From contig CAIMUX010000003.1 of NCBI GenBank assembly GCA_903844735.1, positions 36,207 through 100,206 of the forward strand: DNA of 64,000 nt, written 5' to 3'. Positions 47,140 to 55,836 of the stretch are shown here, one piece after another. Both the position numbers and the translations under genes were made by a program. Source of the stretch: Candidatus Eiseniibacteriota bacterium (GTDB taxonomy: Bacteria; Eisenbacteria; RBG-16-71-46; CAIMUX01). The first letter of the stretch is position 1; each line of letters starts with the position of its first letter. The notes beneath the pieces were generated by a model that saw only the letters and a program-made list of their open reading frames with translations, searched no databases and was not told the origin of the DNA.

Positions 47140-47166
47140 ACTATAGGGGGGGGGATATAGCGTCAA
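47140..47166 (-). promoter_or_regulatory. Promoter with G9 homopolymer in its spacer, candidate phase-variable switch
   Basis: On the minus strand TTGACG (47166-47161) and TATAGT (47145-47140) are separated by 15 bases, nine of which are a C-run (G9 on plus, 47146-47154). Two more bases would give the ideal 17-base spacing. The predicted start lies about 56 bases before the FlgD-like ATG. Confidence 0.55.
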
Positions 47167-47381
47167 GGGGAATCGGTGGTCGGGCGAGCGTCTTCGGGCG
47201 AGGCTGAGTGGGGGCAGGCCGCCGTCGCTCCCCGCCAAGCGGGGCACGGCGGGTGTCGTCTTCATCGCCGCGGATCGAACCGGTCAACGGGACATCCGCG
47301 CGCTTGCTTGGTGGTTGGGCCGTGGCGGTCGCTCCGCCAACAACAGTCGTTACATGACCGGCAGCCTAAGGCTCGAGAATC

Positions 47382-47594
47382 TCAGCCCATGGCCGTTTCG
47401 AACGACACGGGAAGAGAGTCCGTGGCCGAGGGGGAGAAGTTCAGTTTCTCGAATCCAATCACCTGTCCGGCCTTGTTCTTCATCAAGATGACCTCGTCGC
47501 CGGTCTCTTCGCAGATGTGTTCGTCCTCCGGCTCGCCAAACCAGACCGTAAGGGTGTTGCCGGTCCGGTCGAGGAAGACTTTTACTTGGGCCAT
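47382..47594 (-). CDS. DUF2283-like small protein
   Basis: 70 residues from the ATG at 47594, preceded by AAGGGGAA. It reads AQVKVFLDRTGNTLTVWFGE, then DEVILMKNKAGQVIGFEKLNF, the layout of DUF2283 proteins. Its start overlaps the preceding small gene by 13 bases. DUF2283 proteins are often encoded next to small RelE-like or DUF4258-type partners, so a toxin-antitoxin-like role is possible. Confidence 0.75.
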   Translation of the reverse strand: MAQVKVFLDRTGNTLTVWFGEPEDEHICEETGDEVILMKNKAGQVIGFEKLNFSPSATDSLPVSFETAMG

Positions 47595-47914
47595 ATGGTT
47601 TCCCCTTCTTTGATGGCATCCGTGGGATAAGCGGTGATTAGAAAGCCGTGTCCATCTTGCCGTTTCGCCACGCCGCAGACCCATCGCCGCTCCCCGGCGA
47701 TCCTGTAGAACAAGTGAACCATCGGGTCAGAGCGTCTCCGGCGGATTTCGTTCGGAGACGCTAGGGTAGCCCTTACTTCCGCCTCCTTGCCCTGCATTAC
47801 AGGGTGCTTGACCCGGACGATCCGTGTCCACTGGGGACGGGTGACCCGGATCGTAAAGTCCAGGGGCGTAGCAACCTCGAAAAGCAGCTCCTCCGCAGAT
47901 TCCGATTCTTCCAT
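47582..47914 (-). CDS. Small toxin-like partner of DUF2283 protein
   Basis: 110 residues. The core reads HPVMQGKEAEVRATLASPNE, IRRRRSDPMVHLFYR, WVCGVAKRQDGHGFLITAYP and ends TDAIKEGETIW. This pattern (His start, RRSR-like centre, TAYPTD end) is familiar from small RelE/DUF4258-type proteins paired with DUF2283. No nuclease activity can be proven from sequence. No strong ribosome site is visible before the ATG at 47914. Confidence 0.65.
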   Translation of the reverse strand: MEESESAEELLFEVATPLDFTIRVTRPQWTRIVRVKHPVMQGKEAEVRATLASPNEIRRRRSDPMVHLFYRIAGERRWVCGVAKRQDGHGFLITAYPTDAIKEGETIWPK

Positions 47915-48768
47915 GGGTCGATACTAAACCCTTTCGCATCAGTCGGCAATTCGACCATGCCGAACGGGATCTTCGCGCACCTAAGGTCCTCGAAGCCAAT
48001 CTGTGCGGCTGTGGTCGGTTCCGCCGTGTCCCCTGCGGGGGAAGACCCGAAGAGCATGCACGGCAATGGAATGTGGCAGGTCGCCACCGCCACAAAGGCA
48101 ATGGTGGCCAGGGTCGCCGGGGTTTCAGGATCGCGGAGCAGCCGGGTGTCGTTCTCGGGTTTGGTTACCCTGACCTGCACGCTGGACTCGGTGCCGCCCG
48201 GGGCCCGCCGGTGTGTCTTTGCTCGCATCCGAGCATGGGCCCGGATCCGGAGCCCGACGGAGACCTGGACAGCCCGCACACCCGCCCGCGGTCCGTGAAC
48301 CGGGGCCACTCGAGCTGGGCCGTGCTGGAGAGACGCAGGCCAATAGTGCTGTTCGTGTCGGGCGCCGACACCGCGCGTCCAGTGGCTCGGTGCGGAACTC
48401 GCCGATGGCCGGATCGAACGGCAAGATCAAGATCCTCCCTTGCAGGGTGGGCACCGGATCCCGCGGTCCAAAGATGGATTCCGCCCTGCGTCGCTCCACC
48501 GACGCCCCTGTAGGGCACATCCGAAGGGACCCCGGGGGCCGACTCCGCGCCTTTGCCCGCCCCATCACCGAGCATCTCATTGTCCCGCATAGTCGCTGGC
48601 CGATCTTAACCTTCGAGACGGTGAACCCACCATCTCTCGGCCCGCTCGCCACCGGGCACGCTTCTCGCTTGACGGATGAGAGGTGTCGGCCGACAATCCA
48701 GTTGTACTTCTCCCCCGCCCGACATGCCGCAAGGCCTCGGGTGGGGTTATTTTTGGGGTTGATGAGCG
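47915..48768. other. No supported gene
   Basis: About 850 bases with overlapping open frames on both strands, none with a recognisable motif, signal peptide plus ribosome site, or consistent coding character. It may be debris of earlier rearrangements in this accessory region. Confidence 0.5.
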
Positions 48769-49362
48769 ATGCGCGAGCCGGACCTGAAGCGGGCGATCAC
48801 CTTCATAGACGGCCAAAACCTCTTTCATGCGGCGCGCGCCGCGTTCGGACACAAGCACCCCAACTATGACGTGGTCACACTGTCGGAGGCGGTCTGCCGA
48901 GCCCACAACTGGTCCCTGCGCCAGGTCCGATTCTATACCGGCGTCCCTGATCTCCGGGATGATGCGCGCTGGCATACTTTCTGGTCCAAGAAGTTGTCCG
49001 TCATGGGCAAGATGGGCGTCGCGATCTACTCTCGGCCTCTCCGGTACCGGAATCGCGTGGTCCTGCTCCCCGGTGGAATCGAATATTCGTTCCGCGCTGG
49101 AGAAGAAAAAGGGATCGATGTCCGCATCTCGCTCGACGCAATCCGGCATGCAATGCATGACCGATTCGATGTTGGCGTGATCTTCAGCCAGGACCAGGAC
49201 TTTTCGGAGGTTGCCGAGGAGATTCGCGCGATCACCGGGGGGCAGAGCCCCTCCCAGACGGCCCTGGTCCGACCACCCTGGTTTTCAGAGCCGGATGAGG
49301 GAAAAAGCGTAACAGAGCAAAGGATCACGGAGCAGTCCTGGAGAGACGCAAGCCAAAATTGA
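48769..49362 (+). CDS. NYN-domain (PIN-like) nuclease, altered C-terminus
   Basis: 197 residues. NYN/LabA-like features: FIDGQNLFHAAR at the start with the first Asp, FYTGVPDL, EKGIDVRISLDAIR and IFSQDQDFSEVAEEIRAI with further metal-binding Asp residues. NYN proteins are predicted metal-dependent RNases. Homologues usually continue with a DWI-x-ID-type end; here the last 40 residues are unrelated and overlap the 3' end of the convergent FGE gene by 38 bases, so the C-terminus was probably replaced. Weak ribosome site. Confidence 0.85.
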   Translation: MREPDLKRAITFIDGQNLFHAARAAFGHKHPNYDVVTLSEAVCRAHNWSLRQVRFYTGVPDLRDDARWHTFWSKKLSVMGKMGVAIYSRPLRYRNRVVLLPGGIEYSFRAGEEKGIDVRISLDAIRHAMHDRFDVGVIFSQDQDFSEVAEEIRAITGGQSPSQTALVRPPWFSEPDEGKSVTEQRITEQSWRDASQN

Positions 49363-50137
49363 TGCGCACGTAGACGGGGTAGTTGTAGTTGCGAAGCGCC
49401 GAACGGCAGAACTGCGCATCGTAGTCCCAACTACCGCCGCGTACGACGCGGTAGGAGCCGGACGCGGGACCGGTCGGATCTGTCAATGGACCCCCAGGAT
49501 ACGTTCCATACCAGTCCCAACACCACTCCCACACATTCCCGTGCATATCCTTCAGACCCCACGCATTCGCCGTCTTGCCGCCCACATCGTGCGTCGTGCT
49601 CGAGGCGTTGCCGCAATACCAACCAACCTGGTCGAGGTTCGGGTCGAGCGGCGAGCAGTCAATGTTCGTGATGGCGCCGTTGCAGAACGCCGTCGTGCTC
49701 GTTGCGCGGCAGGCGTACTCCCACTCCGCTTCGGTCAGCAGGCGATACCCCTTGGCGGCCTGATTCCAGGTAACGGCGGCGGAAGTAATGTGATTCCCGT
49801 CGTAGGTCGCGCCCGCGATCGTGTAGGCGGGCGCTAACCCGTCGAGGGTGGACCGCTGGTTGCAGTAGCTCACGGCGTCGTACCAACTCAGTGTCTCGAC
49901 CGGCTTGGCTGCGCCCGGGAAATACGACTCGTTCCAGCCCATCACCGCCTGCCACTCCGACTGCGTCACCTCGTACGTGGAAACATAGATCGCTTTCGTC
50001 AAGGTTACCTCGTGCTGCGTCTCGTTGGTCAAGCGCCCCGGCTCACTCGTCGGGCTGCCCATGATGAACGTCCCCGCAGGAACCAGCACCATGTCGGGCT
50101 GGGACGGCACCGGGCAGGTCACGGCGTTGCAGGCCAC
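49325..50137 (-). CDS. FGE/SUMF1-domain protein (copy 3), N-terminus fused away
   Basis: 270 codons from a GTG at 50137. The complete FGE domain is present: MVLVPAGTFIMGSPTSE, EVTQSEWQAVMGWNES, RLLTEAEWEYACRA, DMHGNVWEWCWDWYG, YRVVRGGSWDYD and a final FGLRLSRTAP. Upstream in the same frame the Cys-rich linker (TPNPCPGPTGACC, QGACTFTW) stays open to about 50265 but then meets a stop, because the FlgD-like gene is joined there in another frame. It lacks its signal peptide, so export is unlikely unless translation shifts frame. Confidence 0.8.
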   Translation of the reverse strand: MACNAVTCPVPSQPDMVLVPAGTFIMGSPTSEPGRLTNETQHEVTLTKAIYVSTYEVTQSEWQAVMGWNESYFPGAAKPVETLSWYDAVSYCNQRSTLDGLAPAYTIAGATYDGNHITSAAVTWNQAAKGYRLLTEAEWEYACRATSTTAFCNGAITNIDCSPLDPNLDQVGWYCGNASSTTHDVGGKTANAWGLKDMHGNVWEWCWDWYGTYPGGPLTDPTGPASGSYRVVRGGSWDYDAQFCRSALRNYNYPVYVRINFGLRLSRTAP

Positions 50138-50717
50138 CCCGGCCCCAAGCCAGGTGAACGTGCAGGCACCCTGCGTCGTAATCGTGCAAGCACCCGTAGC
50201 AGTATTGCAGCACGCCCCGGTCGGTCCCGGGCACGGATTCGGCGTGCAGACGCCATCCAGCGTCCAGACGCCCGTTCACGCCATAGATCACGAGCTCCAC
50301 CGGACCGGCCTTGGGCAGGTCAAACGCAATGCTCGTCTCCCCCCACGGGGACACGGCGGGCGAGAACGGGTTCGGTTGGTTCTGGAAAAGGTGGACGGCT
50401 TTCACGAGTGCCGCCGCGTCCCGAGGATCGACCACGCCGGAGTCGGCCGGCGACCAGAGGAACTCAATCCGCGCGACCGTCGCCGCGCCATAGCGATCGG
50501 TGCCGGTGCCACCGGCATGCACCACCACCAGCGTGTCGCCCTCGAAGTTGATCCTATTCAGATCGTTGACGGGATAGCTCGCCGTCTCGCCCCCGACCAG
50601 ACGGACCGAAAGCCACGGGATATCCGCGCGCGCCGGGGGCGCCGCCCTGAGAAAGGCCAGAAGCACCAAGGCCATCCACGCAAGACACAAGACATGGGAA
50701 CGTGTTGTTCGTCTCAT
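50043..50717 (-). pseudogene. FlgD-like protein (copy 2), truncated and fused out of frame into FGE copy 3
   Basis: It starts at the ATG 50717 with GGAGGTG upstream and is nearly identical to copy 1 through the signal peptide, the beta-rich domain and the start of the FlgD module up to VIYGVNGR. At about 50270 the sequence jumps into the Cys-rich linker of the FGE gene, read in the wrong frame until a stop at 50043. The last 55 residues of the FlgD module are missing. This is a recombination junction between two gene types that are neighbours elsewhere in the window. Confidence 0.8.
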
Positions 50718-50784
50718 CGCCACCTCCAGTGGAGAGAGGCAGCCCCTGTAACGGATCACAAACCAGTATGAGGATAACATTTCA

Positions 50785-50792
50785 GGGGGGGG
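50785..50792. repeat. G8 homopolymer upstream of FlgD-like copy 2
   Basis: Eight G residues lie about 70 bases upstream of the ATG at 50717, the same place as the G9 tract before copy 1; a GTATGAG motif is shared between the two upstream regions. A promoter around it is less clear than at copy 1. Confidence 0.6.
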
Positions 50793-51837
50793 CAACCGAA
50801 AGTGGAATCGTCGGTGCAAGTCGTCGGCGCAAATCGTCGGGCGAGCGGCCGTTTGCGGGGGGGCTGTCCGGGGCAGGGCGCCGTCGCCGGGCGACGGCCG
50901 GCTCGGGCCGGACAAAGACCACCTGAGCGGATCACGATCCGAGAAGGGGAAAGCCATAAATAAGCATTCATGGACCTGAGACGCTTTATGGCTATGACCC
51001 CTCTCTCCCGGGGGTCGGTTCTGAAATAAGATCACCCCCAGAACGGCACGTAGCGGGCAAGCATCGGGAACCCTCCGACTCGCTCGTCCGGTTTGGCCAG
51101 CCCATTCTCGATGGCAGGGTGAAACAGATCTGTTGCCGGACAGGTTCGCTGCGGCGGGGGAGGTACGGCCGGCCGCGGCCGCCGCGATGCCGCAAAGACG
51201 AGGCTCAAGATTCGGGCCAAAGGCCGGGATCGTGGTTGGCTCAGCCACCAGAAACCCGACTTCAGCCGCAGCCCCCCGGCGGTTCGGGGCAAAAACGTGA
51301 AGAGCAGTCGTGCACCCCAGCGGTCAGCATCTGTACCGGGCGAGAGCAGTCGTGTACCCCAGCGGTCAGGATCTGTCCCGGGCGAGAGCAGCCGTGCCCC
51401 GGCCCGGTCAGCATCGATCCGTGCCGCGGGAAACGGTGCTTGAGACCCGGACAGCATCAAGACGGGGGCCCGCAACCGTGTGTGCGGGGCGGCACGATCG
51501 CGGAATCCCGAAAGATGTCCAGCGGAGGTCTGGAACGGGTGCGTCCCGACCGTGTGCACGAGTGATCTTCACATTCTTGGAGCGTGCCGGGGCAGGTGCA
51601 CGGGAAGATCTGGGATTCTGTCGCCCGGGCGCACGGCTGGCCCGGCGTCTTCCCACGGAAGTGGGCCGCAGCCGATGGGGAGCGCGGCGAGAGGCCGAGT
51701 CGAAGGAATTTCCCGGGCCATGGCACCGCGGCACCTAGGAGGGGAAGCGTACGATCCGGCCTTCCTCATGATCACGTCCCCGGGGGCCGCGGGTGGTCCG
51801 GCCTCCCGCGCAACAGGCATCCGCAGCGTCGCGCCGC
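50793..51837. other. No supported gene; contains 42-bp tandem repeats
   Basis: About 1 kb without a recognisable gene. A 175-codon minus-strand frame runs through the repeats (51032-51559) but has no known motif, no signal peptide and no good ribosome site. Confidence 0.5.
51301..51415. repeat. 42-bp tandem repeat, about 2.7 copies
   Basis: Copies start at 51301, 51343 and 51385 with AGAGCAGYCGTG and contain CCCAGCGGTCAG; the third is partial and more diverged. On the minus strand they would encode a 14-residue repeat around RLLSPGTDADRWG. The length is a multiple of three, but coding is unproven. Confidence 0.85.
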
Positions 51838-52584
51838 TCAGCGGTAATTCTCCTCGTGCCACTCGCTTCCAAGGAACTTCACGTCGCAACCCTTTTGCGC
51901 CTCATCGAGGCCGATCCCCGGAGAAGCGGCGATCGCCTCGACATAGGCAAGGCGATTCTCGATGTCGCGCTCGCGCGCGCCGCGATCGTCGATGGGTGCG
52001 CCGTGGCCGGGTACAAAGCGGAGGTCGAGGTAGGAGCGCAGCTTCCGCAGGCTCTCCGCGTGAAGAGAGACCGGCCTCGCATGGACCGAGGGGAGGATGG
52101 GCTCGCCCTCGTTCGTGCAAAGGAGGGTATCCGCCGCGTAAAGGACCCTGCTGTCGATGATCGCGCCGAGCGAGTCGAGGCTGTGCCCGGGAAGAGGGAA
52201 GATCTCGATCCTGTGGCGCCCCAGGGTCACGGTCTCGGGCCGGCGGACGAGGTGCTTCGGGGCGAGGGCCGCACGTTCCCCCACGGGGAAGCAGTGGTCG
52301 AGAGAAGCCGCGTAGGTCTCACTGCCCCAGGTCGGGACGCCGCCGAGAAGCGGGATGCCGCCCGCGTGGTCGTCGTGGAAGTGAGAGATGATCGCGCCGA
52401 CGGGGCGGGCGCCCAGGCTCTCCACGAAGGCCAAGGCGGGCTTCATCAGGTGGGCATAGCCCGTATCCAGGAAGAGGGCTTCGCCACCGTCCACGAGGGC
52501 CAGGATATTGACGCCCTCGATGCCGCCTTCCGCGGGATCGAACATAAAGAGATACAGGCCCTCGCCCAGTTCGATGGTTCTCAT
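51838..52584 (-). CDS. MBL-fold metallohydrolase
   Basis: 248 residues from the ATG at 52584, preceded by GGGAGAA. Metal-binding motifs: ISHFHDDHAGG, PLPGHSLDSLG, YAADTLL and VPGHGAP. The architecture is that of glyoxalase II-like or lactonase-like hydrolases. It lies 136 bases downstream of DUF2877 as the last gene of the large catabolic unit, so hydrolysis of a lactone, thioester or amide intermediate is plausible. Substrate unknown. Confidence 0.87.
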   Translation of the reverse strand: MRTIELGEGLYLFMFDPAEGGIEGVNILALVDGGEALFLDTGYAHLMKPALAFVESLGARPVGAIISHFHDDHAGGIPLLGGVPTWGSETYAASLDHCFPVGERAALAPKHLVRRPETVTLGRHRIEIFPLPGHSLDSLGAIIDSRVLYAADTLLCTNEGEPILPSVHARPVSLHAESLRKLRSYLDLRFVPGHGAPIDDRGARERDIENRLAYVEAIAASPGIGLDEAQKGCDVKFLGSEWHEENYR

Positions 52585-52720
52585 CGGCGTTCTCCCTCGT
52601 CCCTCGTTGTGGCCCTCGCGGGTCGAGGCCGCAAGAGTCCAACGGTAGATCGACATGGCCGGACGGGCAACAGGTGGGCCGAGCCGTGGCAGCAACCGCG
52701 CTCCCCACGGACCTGCCTGG

Positions 52721-53464
52721 TCATCGTGTTGTTCCCTCCCGGCAGGCCCGCGCAGCCAACGCGACCACACCCGCCAGCATATCCGCGCCGGAGTGAGCGC
52801 CGATCGCGGCGAGTCGTCCGGTGGCCGCCTGGACTTGATCCGCCCTCGCATTGCGATCACCCAGCAGCTCGACGAACCCGGTCAGCACCTCGGGGAACTG
52901 CCCCACCGCGGCCCGCCCCACCATCTCTCGCGCGACCGACGTGGTGCCGGTGTCCCCCATCTCGGCGAGAACGGCAAACAGGACATCCCGCCTGGTCGCC
53001 GGCCAGAATCCGCCGGCCACCAGCCGCCGGCAGGCCGCCGCGACGCCGACGAGAAGGTCATCGCCGGTCGGCGTCAGGCCGGGGCCGAGACCCGAGAGGG
53101 CGCGGGTGAGCGCCGTCATGTCGGGTTGTACAGTCGCGTCGAAAATCCCATCGAGGAGTCGGGTCAGACGTTCGGCCAGCAGATCGACGACTAGGATCTC
53201 AAGGGAGAAGGACCCGCTCGCGGTCGAGGAATCGACAGCGTCGGCGGAGACGACTCCATCGGATGCGCACGCTTCCCGGTTATCGAAGTCACCGCGTCCG
53301 CTCGCGGCTCTTCCATCAGGAGCGTCAGGATCGTTCACCGGGCAATGAAACGGGCCGCCTGTTCCGACCCGGTCGAGCAGCGCCGTCGTGCGCTCGGGCA
53401 GACGGATCGTCCTCAGATGGCCGGCAAGCACATCCAGGGCGACCGGCGCCGGCGCCGCTCTCAA
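52721..53464 (-). CDS. DUF2877 protein, AllH/YlbF-like carbamoyltransferase subunit
   Basis: 247 residues from the TTG at 53464 that overlaps the stop of the molybdenum subunit gene (TTGA). The family signatures are clear: ALSGLGPGLTPTGDDLLVGV in the middle and IGAHSGADMLAGVV near the end. In E. coli YlbF (AllH) works with FdrA (AllF) and YlbE (AllG) as oxamate carbamoyltransferase. Here the other two are 20 kb away in a separate operon, while this one is tightly coupled to a xanthine-dehydrogenase-like enzyme. A 40-residue low-conservation stretch near the N-terminus looks like an insertion. Confidence 0.85.
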   Translation of the reverse strand: MRAAPAPVALDVLAGHLRTIRLPERTTALLDRVGTGGPFHCPVNDPDAPDGRAASGRGDFDNREACASDGVVSADAVDSSTASGSFSLEILVVDLLAERLTRLLDGIFDATVQPDMTALTRALSGLGPGLTPTGDDLLVGVAAACRRLVAGGFWPATRRDVLFAVLAEMGDTGTTSVAREMVGRAAVGQFPEVLTGFVELLGDRNARADQVQAATGRLAAIGAHSGADMLAGVVALAARACREGTTR

Positions 53465-55836
53465 CCCCGCGCTTCCTTCGCCCGCAGCGCGGCGAGCACC
53501 TTCTCAGCGGTGATCGGCATCTCATGGATGCGCACCCCGCAAGCGTCGAAGATCGCGTTGGCGATCGCCGCCGGCGTGGGGATCATGGTGTGCTCGCCGA
53601 TGCCGCGCGCACCCATCGGGCCGTCCGTCTGCGGGGTTTCTACATACGACACCAGCATCTCGACAGGCACATCCTCGCTCGACGGAATCTTGTAATCCAT
53701 GAGCGAGGCGTTCGCGATCCTGCCGGTGGCCCGGTCGATGCGCAGTTCCTCCATCATGCCGGTGCCGAGCCCTTGGACGATGCCGCCGTAGGTCTGACCG
53801 CGAATCAAGCCGGGGTTGATGACGCGGCCGACGTCGTAACACGCCGCGACTCGATCGACCGTGTACTGCCCGGTCTCGGCATCGACCGTCACCTCGACAG
53901 CCTGGGCGCCGAACGTCCACTTGGCGACCGGCTTGGCGCTCTGGCTGGTTTCGGGGTCAAGGAACAGAAGACCCTCGGGCATAAATGAGGATGTCGCCGC
54001 GACAGGTCCGCCGATGGCGTGGCCGTCCGGGAACTGGTACCCCATGACCAGGCGCATCAGCGGAATGCTTCGGCCGCTCGGGGGGTGGACAACCGCGCCA
54101 TCATGGCACTCGAGTTCGCTGACGGAGACATCCAGAACCTGGGCCGCGACCACGAACAACTGCCGCTTGAGCTCTTCCGCGCCTTTGAGAATCGCGTTCC
54201 CGGTCGCCCAGGTCTGGCGCGAGGCGACGGTCTGCCAGTCGTACGGCGACAGGTTGGTATCCGGGTTGCCGCGCACCCGAACCGATTCCATCGGCAGATC
54301 GAGCGCTTCGGCGGCAAATTGCGCGGCGACGGTCTTGAGCCCCTGGCCGTAGTCGATGCCGGAGACCAGAATCTCGAGTGTCGCATCCTCCGCGAACTTC
54401 ATGACCACCGAGGAAGCCGCGTCATTCGGCATCGCGGGCGCTTTGACCGCACACGCCATTCCCTTGCCGTGAAACGCCTGCCGGCCATTGGCGCGCCGAT
54501 CGAGCACCTCATCGGAGCGCAGATGTGACGCCGCGCCGCCGCGCAGATCAAGCGCCTCGTCTACGCGCTTGATGCACAGATCGACGCGCCCGACGTGCGC
54601 ATCCAGAACCTGGCCGGTGACGGTCGTCTTGCCAGGCCCGAGGCAGTTCAGCAGGCGGAAATCGACCGGATGCATCCCGATGCCCCGAGCCACGATGTCC
54701 ATCTGCTGCTCGAGCGCCCAGTGAATCTCCTGCATGCCGAAGCCGCGATAGGCTGAGCCTACCGGCCGGTTGGTGTAGACGCCGATCGAGTCTCCTTCGA
54801 CATTCGGGAACTCATAGGCGCCGCCGCAGGTGTAGCCCGCGGCGCGCACGACGTTGACGCCATAGCCGCCGTAGCCGCCGCAGCCCCACAGGTAGTGCAT
54901 CTTCTGCGCCCGGACCCGGCCGTCGTCATCGACCCCGGAGACCAGGCGAGCGGTCAGGGCCTGACGCACGACCGTGGCATAAAACTCCTCAGCGCGATCG
55001 ACCATCACGCGCACCCAGCGCCCCCGCGCCTTCATCGCCAACGCAACGGCGATAGGTTCGAGATTGATGCCGGCCTTGCCGCCGAAACCTCCGCCCACGG
55101 CGGGCACGGTGACCTGGACATCACCGTGGGACAGCGAAAAACAGGCACAGAGCAGGTGACGAACCGTGAACGGGCTTTGTGCTGAAGTGTGAACGATGAC
55201 CTTACCGGCAAGATCGAAGCAAGCCACCGAGACGTGCGGTTCGATCGGCACATGCTGCACCTGCGGCACTTCGAAGGTGTTGTCGAACACGCGCCGGCAT
55301 GTGGCGAGCGCCGCCGCGTAGTCACCTTTGCGTACCTTGAGGTGATTGCAGATATTGGTTCCTGGCTTCGGCGTGATCCACGGCACGCACTCGTAGCTTC
55401 CCAGGTCGGGATGGATAAGGGGCGCATCCGGCGCGATCCCGGCGAGAACGTCGTAGACCGGCGGCAGCGGATCGTAGTCGATCTCGACTAAGGCCGCCGC
55501 GGCCAGCGCCGCTTCCTCACTCTCGGCGGCGATCGCCGCCACCGGGTCGCCGACATAGCGCACCCGGTCGGTGGCGAATACCGTCTGGTCTTTGAGATAG
55601 ATCCCGGTGTGGAACGGGAAATCGCGCCCCGAGGCGACGGCACGCACCCCCGGCATGCGGGCCGCCCGCTCCATGCGGACAGCCAGAACGCGGGCGTGCG
55701 GGTGGGGCGAACGGATGACATGCGCATGCAGCAGGCGCGGGAACTTGAGGTCGGCGGTGTAGCGTGCGCTGCCGGTCACCTTTTCGACGCCGTCGACGCG
55801 GTCCACGGCTTGACCGACCCAGCGGTTCTCGCTCAT
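53461..55836 (-). CDS. Molybdenum-binding subunit of a xanthine-dehydrogenase-family hydroxylase
   Basis: 791 residues. GQAVDRVDGVEKVTGSARYTADL start, PAVGGGFGGKAG (molybdopterin contact), SAYRGFGMQEIHWALE, and GARGIGEHTM with the catalytic Glu748. It is the large subunit (XdhA/CoxL type) that hydroxylates N-heterocycles or aldehydes with water as oxygen donor. The start overlaps the stop of the 2Fe-2S gene and its end overlaps DUF2877, so the three are translationally coupled. The substrate is probably an N-heterocycle given the neighbouring carbamoyltransferase-type genes; this is inference. Confidence 0.95.
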   Translation of the reverse strand: MSENRWVGQAVDRVDGVEKVTGSARYTADLKFPRLLHAHVIRSPHPHARVLAVRMERAARMPGVRAVASGRDFPFHTGIYLKDQTVFATDRVRYVGDPVAAIAAESEEAALAAAALVEIDYDPLPPVYDVLAGIAPDAPLIHPDLGSYECVPWITPKPGTNICNHLKVRKGDYAAALATCRRVFDNTFEVPQVQHVPIEPHVSVACFDLAGKVIVHTSAQSPFTVRHLLCACFSLSHGDVQVTVPAVGGGFGGKAGINLEPIAVALAMKARGRWVRVMVDRAEEFYATVVRQALTARLVSGVDDDGRVRAQKMHYLWGCGGYGGYGVNVVRAAGYTCGGAYEFPNVEGDSIGVYTNRPVGSAYRGFGMQEIHWALEQQMDIVARGIGMHPVDFRLLNCLGPGKTTVTGQVLDAHVGRVDLCIKRVDEALDLRGGAASHLRSDEVLDRRANGRQAFHGKGMACAVKAPAMPNDAASSVVMKFAEDATLEILVSGIDYGQGLKTVAAQFAAEALDLPMESVRVRGNPDTNLSPYDWQTVASRQTWATGNAILKGAEELKRQLFVVAAQVLDVSVSELECHDGAVVHPPSGRSIPLMRLVMGYQFPDGHAIGGPVAATSSFMPEGLLFLDPETSQSAKPVAKWTFGAQAVEVTVDAETGQYTVDRVAACYDVGRVINPGLIRGQTYGGIVQGLGTGMMEELRIDRATGRIANASLMDYKIPSSEDVPVEMLVSYVETPQTDGPMGARGIGEHTMIPTPAAIANAIFDACGVRIHEMPITAEKVLAALRAKEARG

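Noticed and set aside
47797..48309. Possible secreted protein on the minus strand with a short hydrophobic stretch
   Set aside because: The hydrophobic stretch is internal, there is no ribosome site, and equally long frames overlap on the other strand.
48213..48869. A 218-codon plus-strand frame before the NYN gene
   Set aside because: It runs through the NYN start in another frame and has no recognisable domain.
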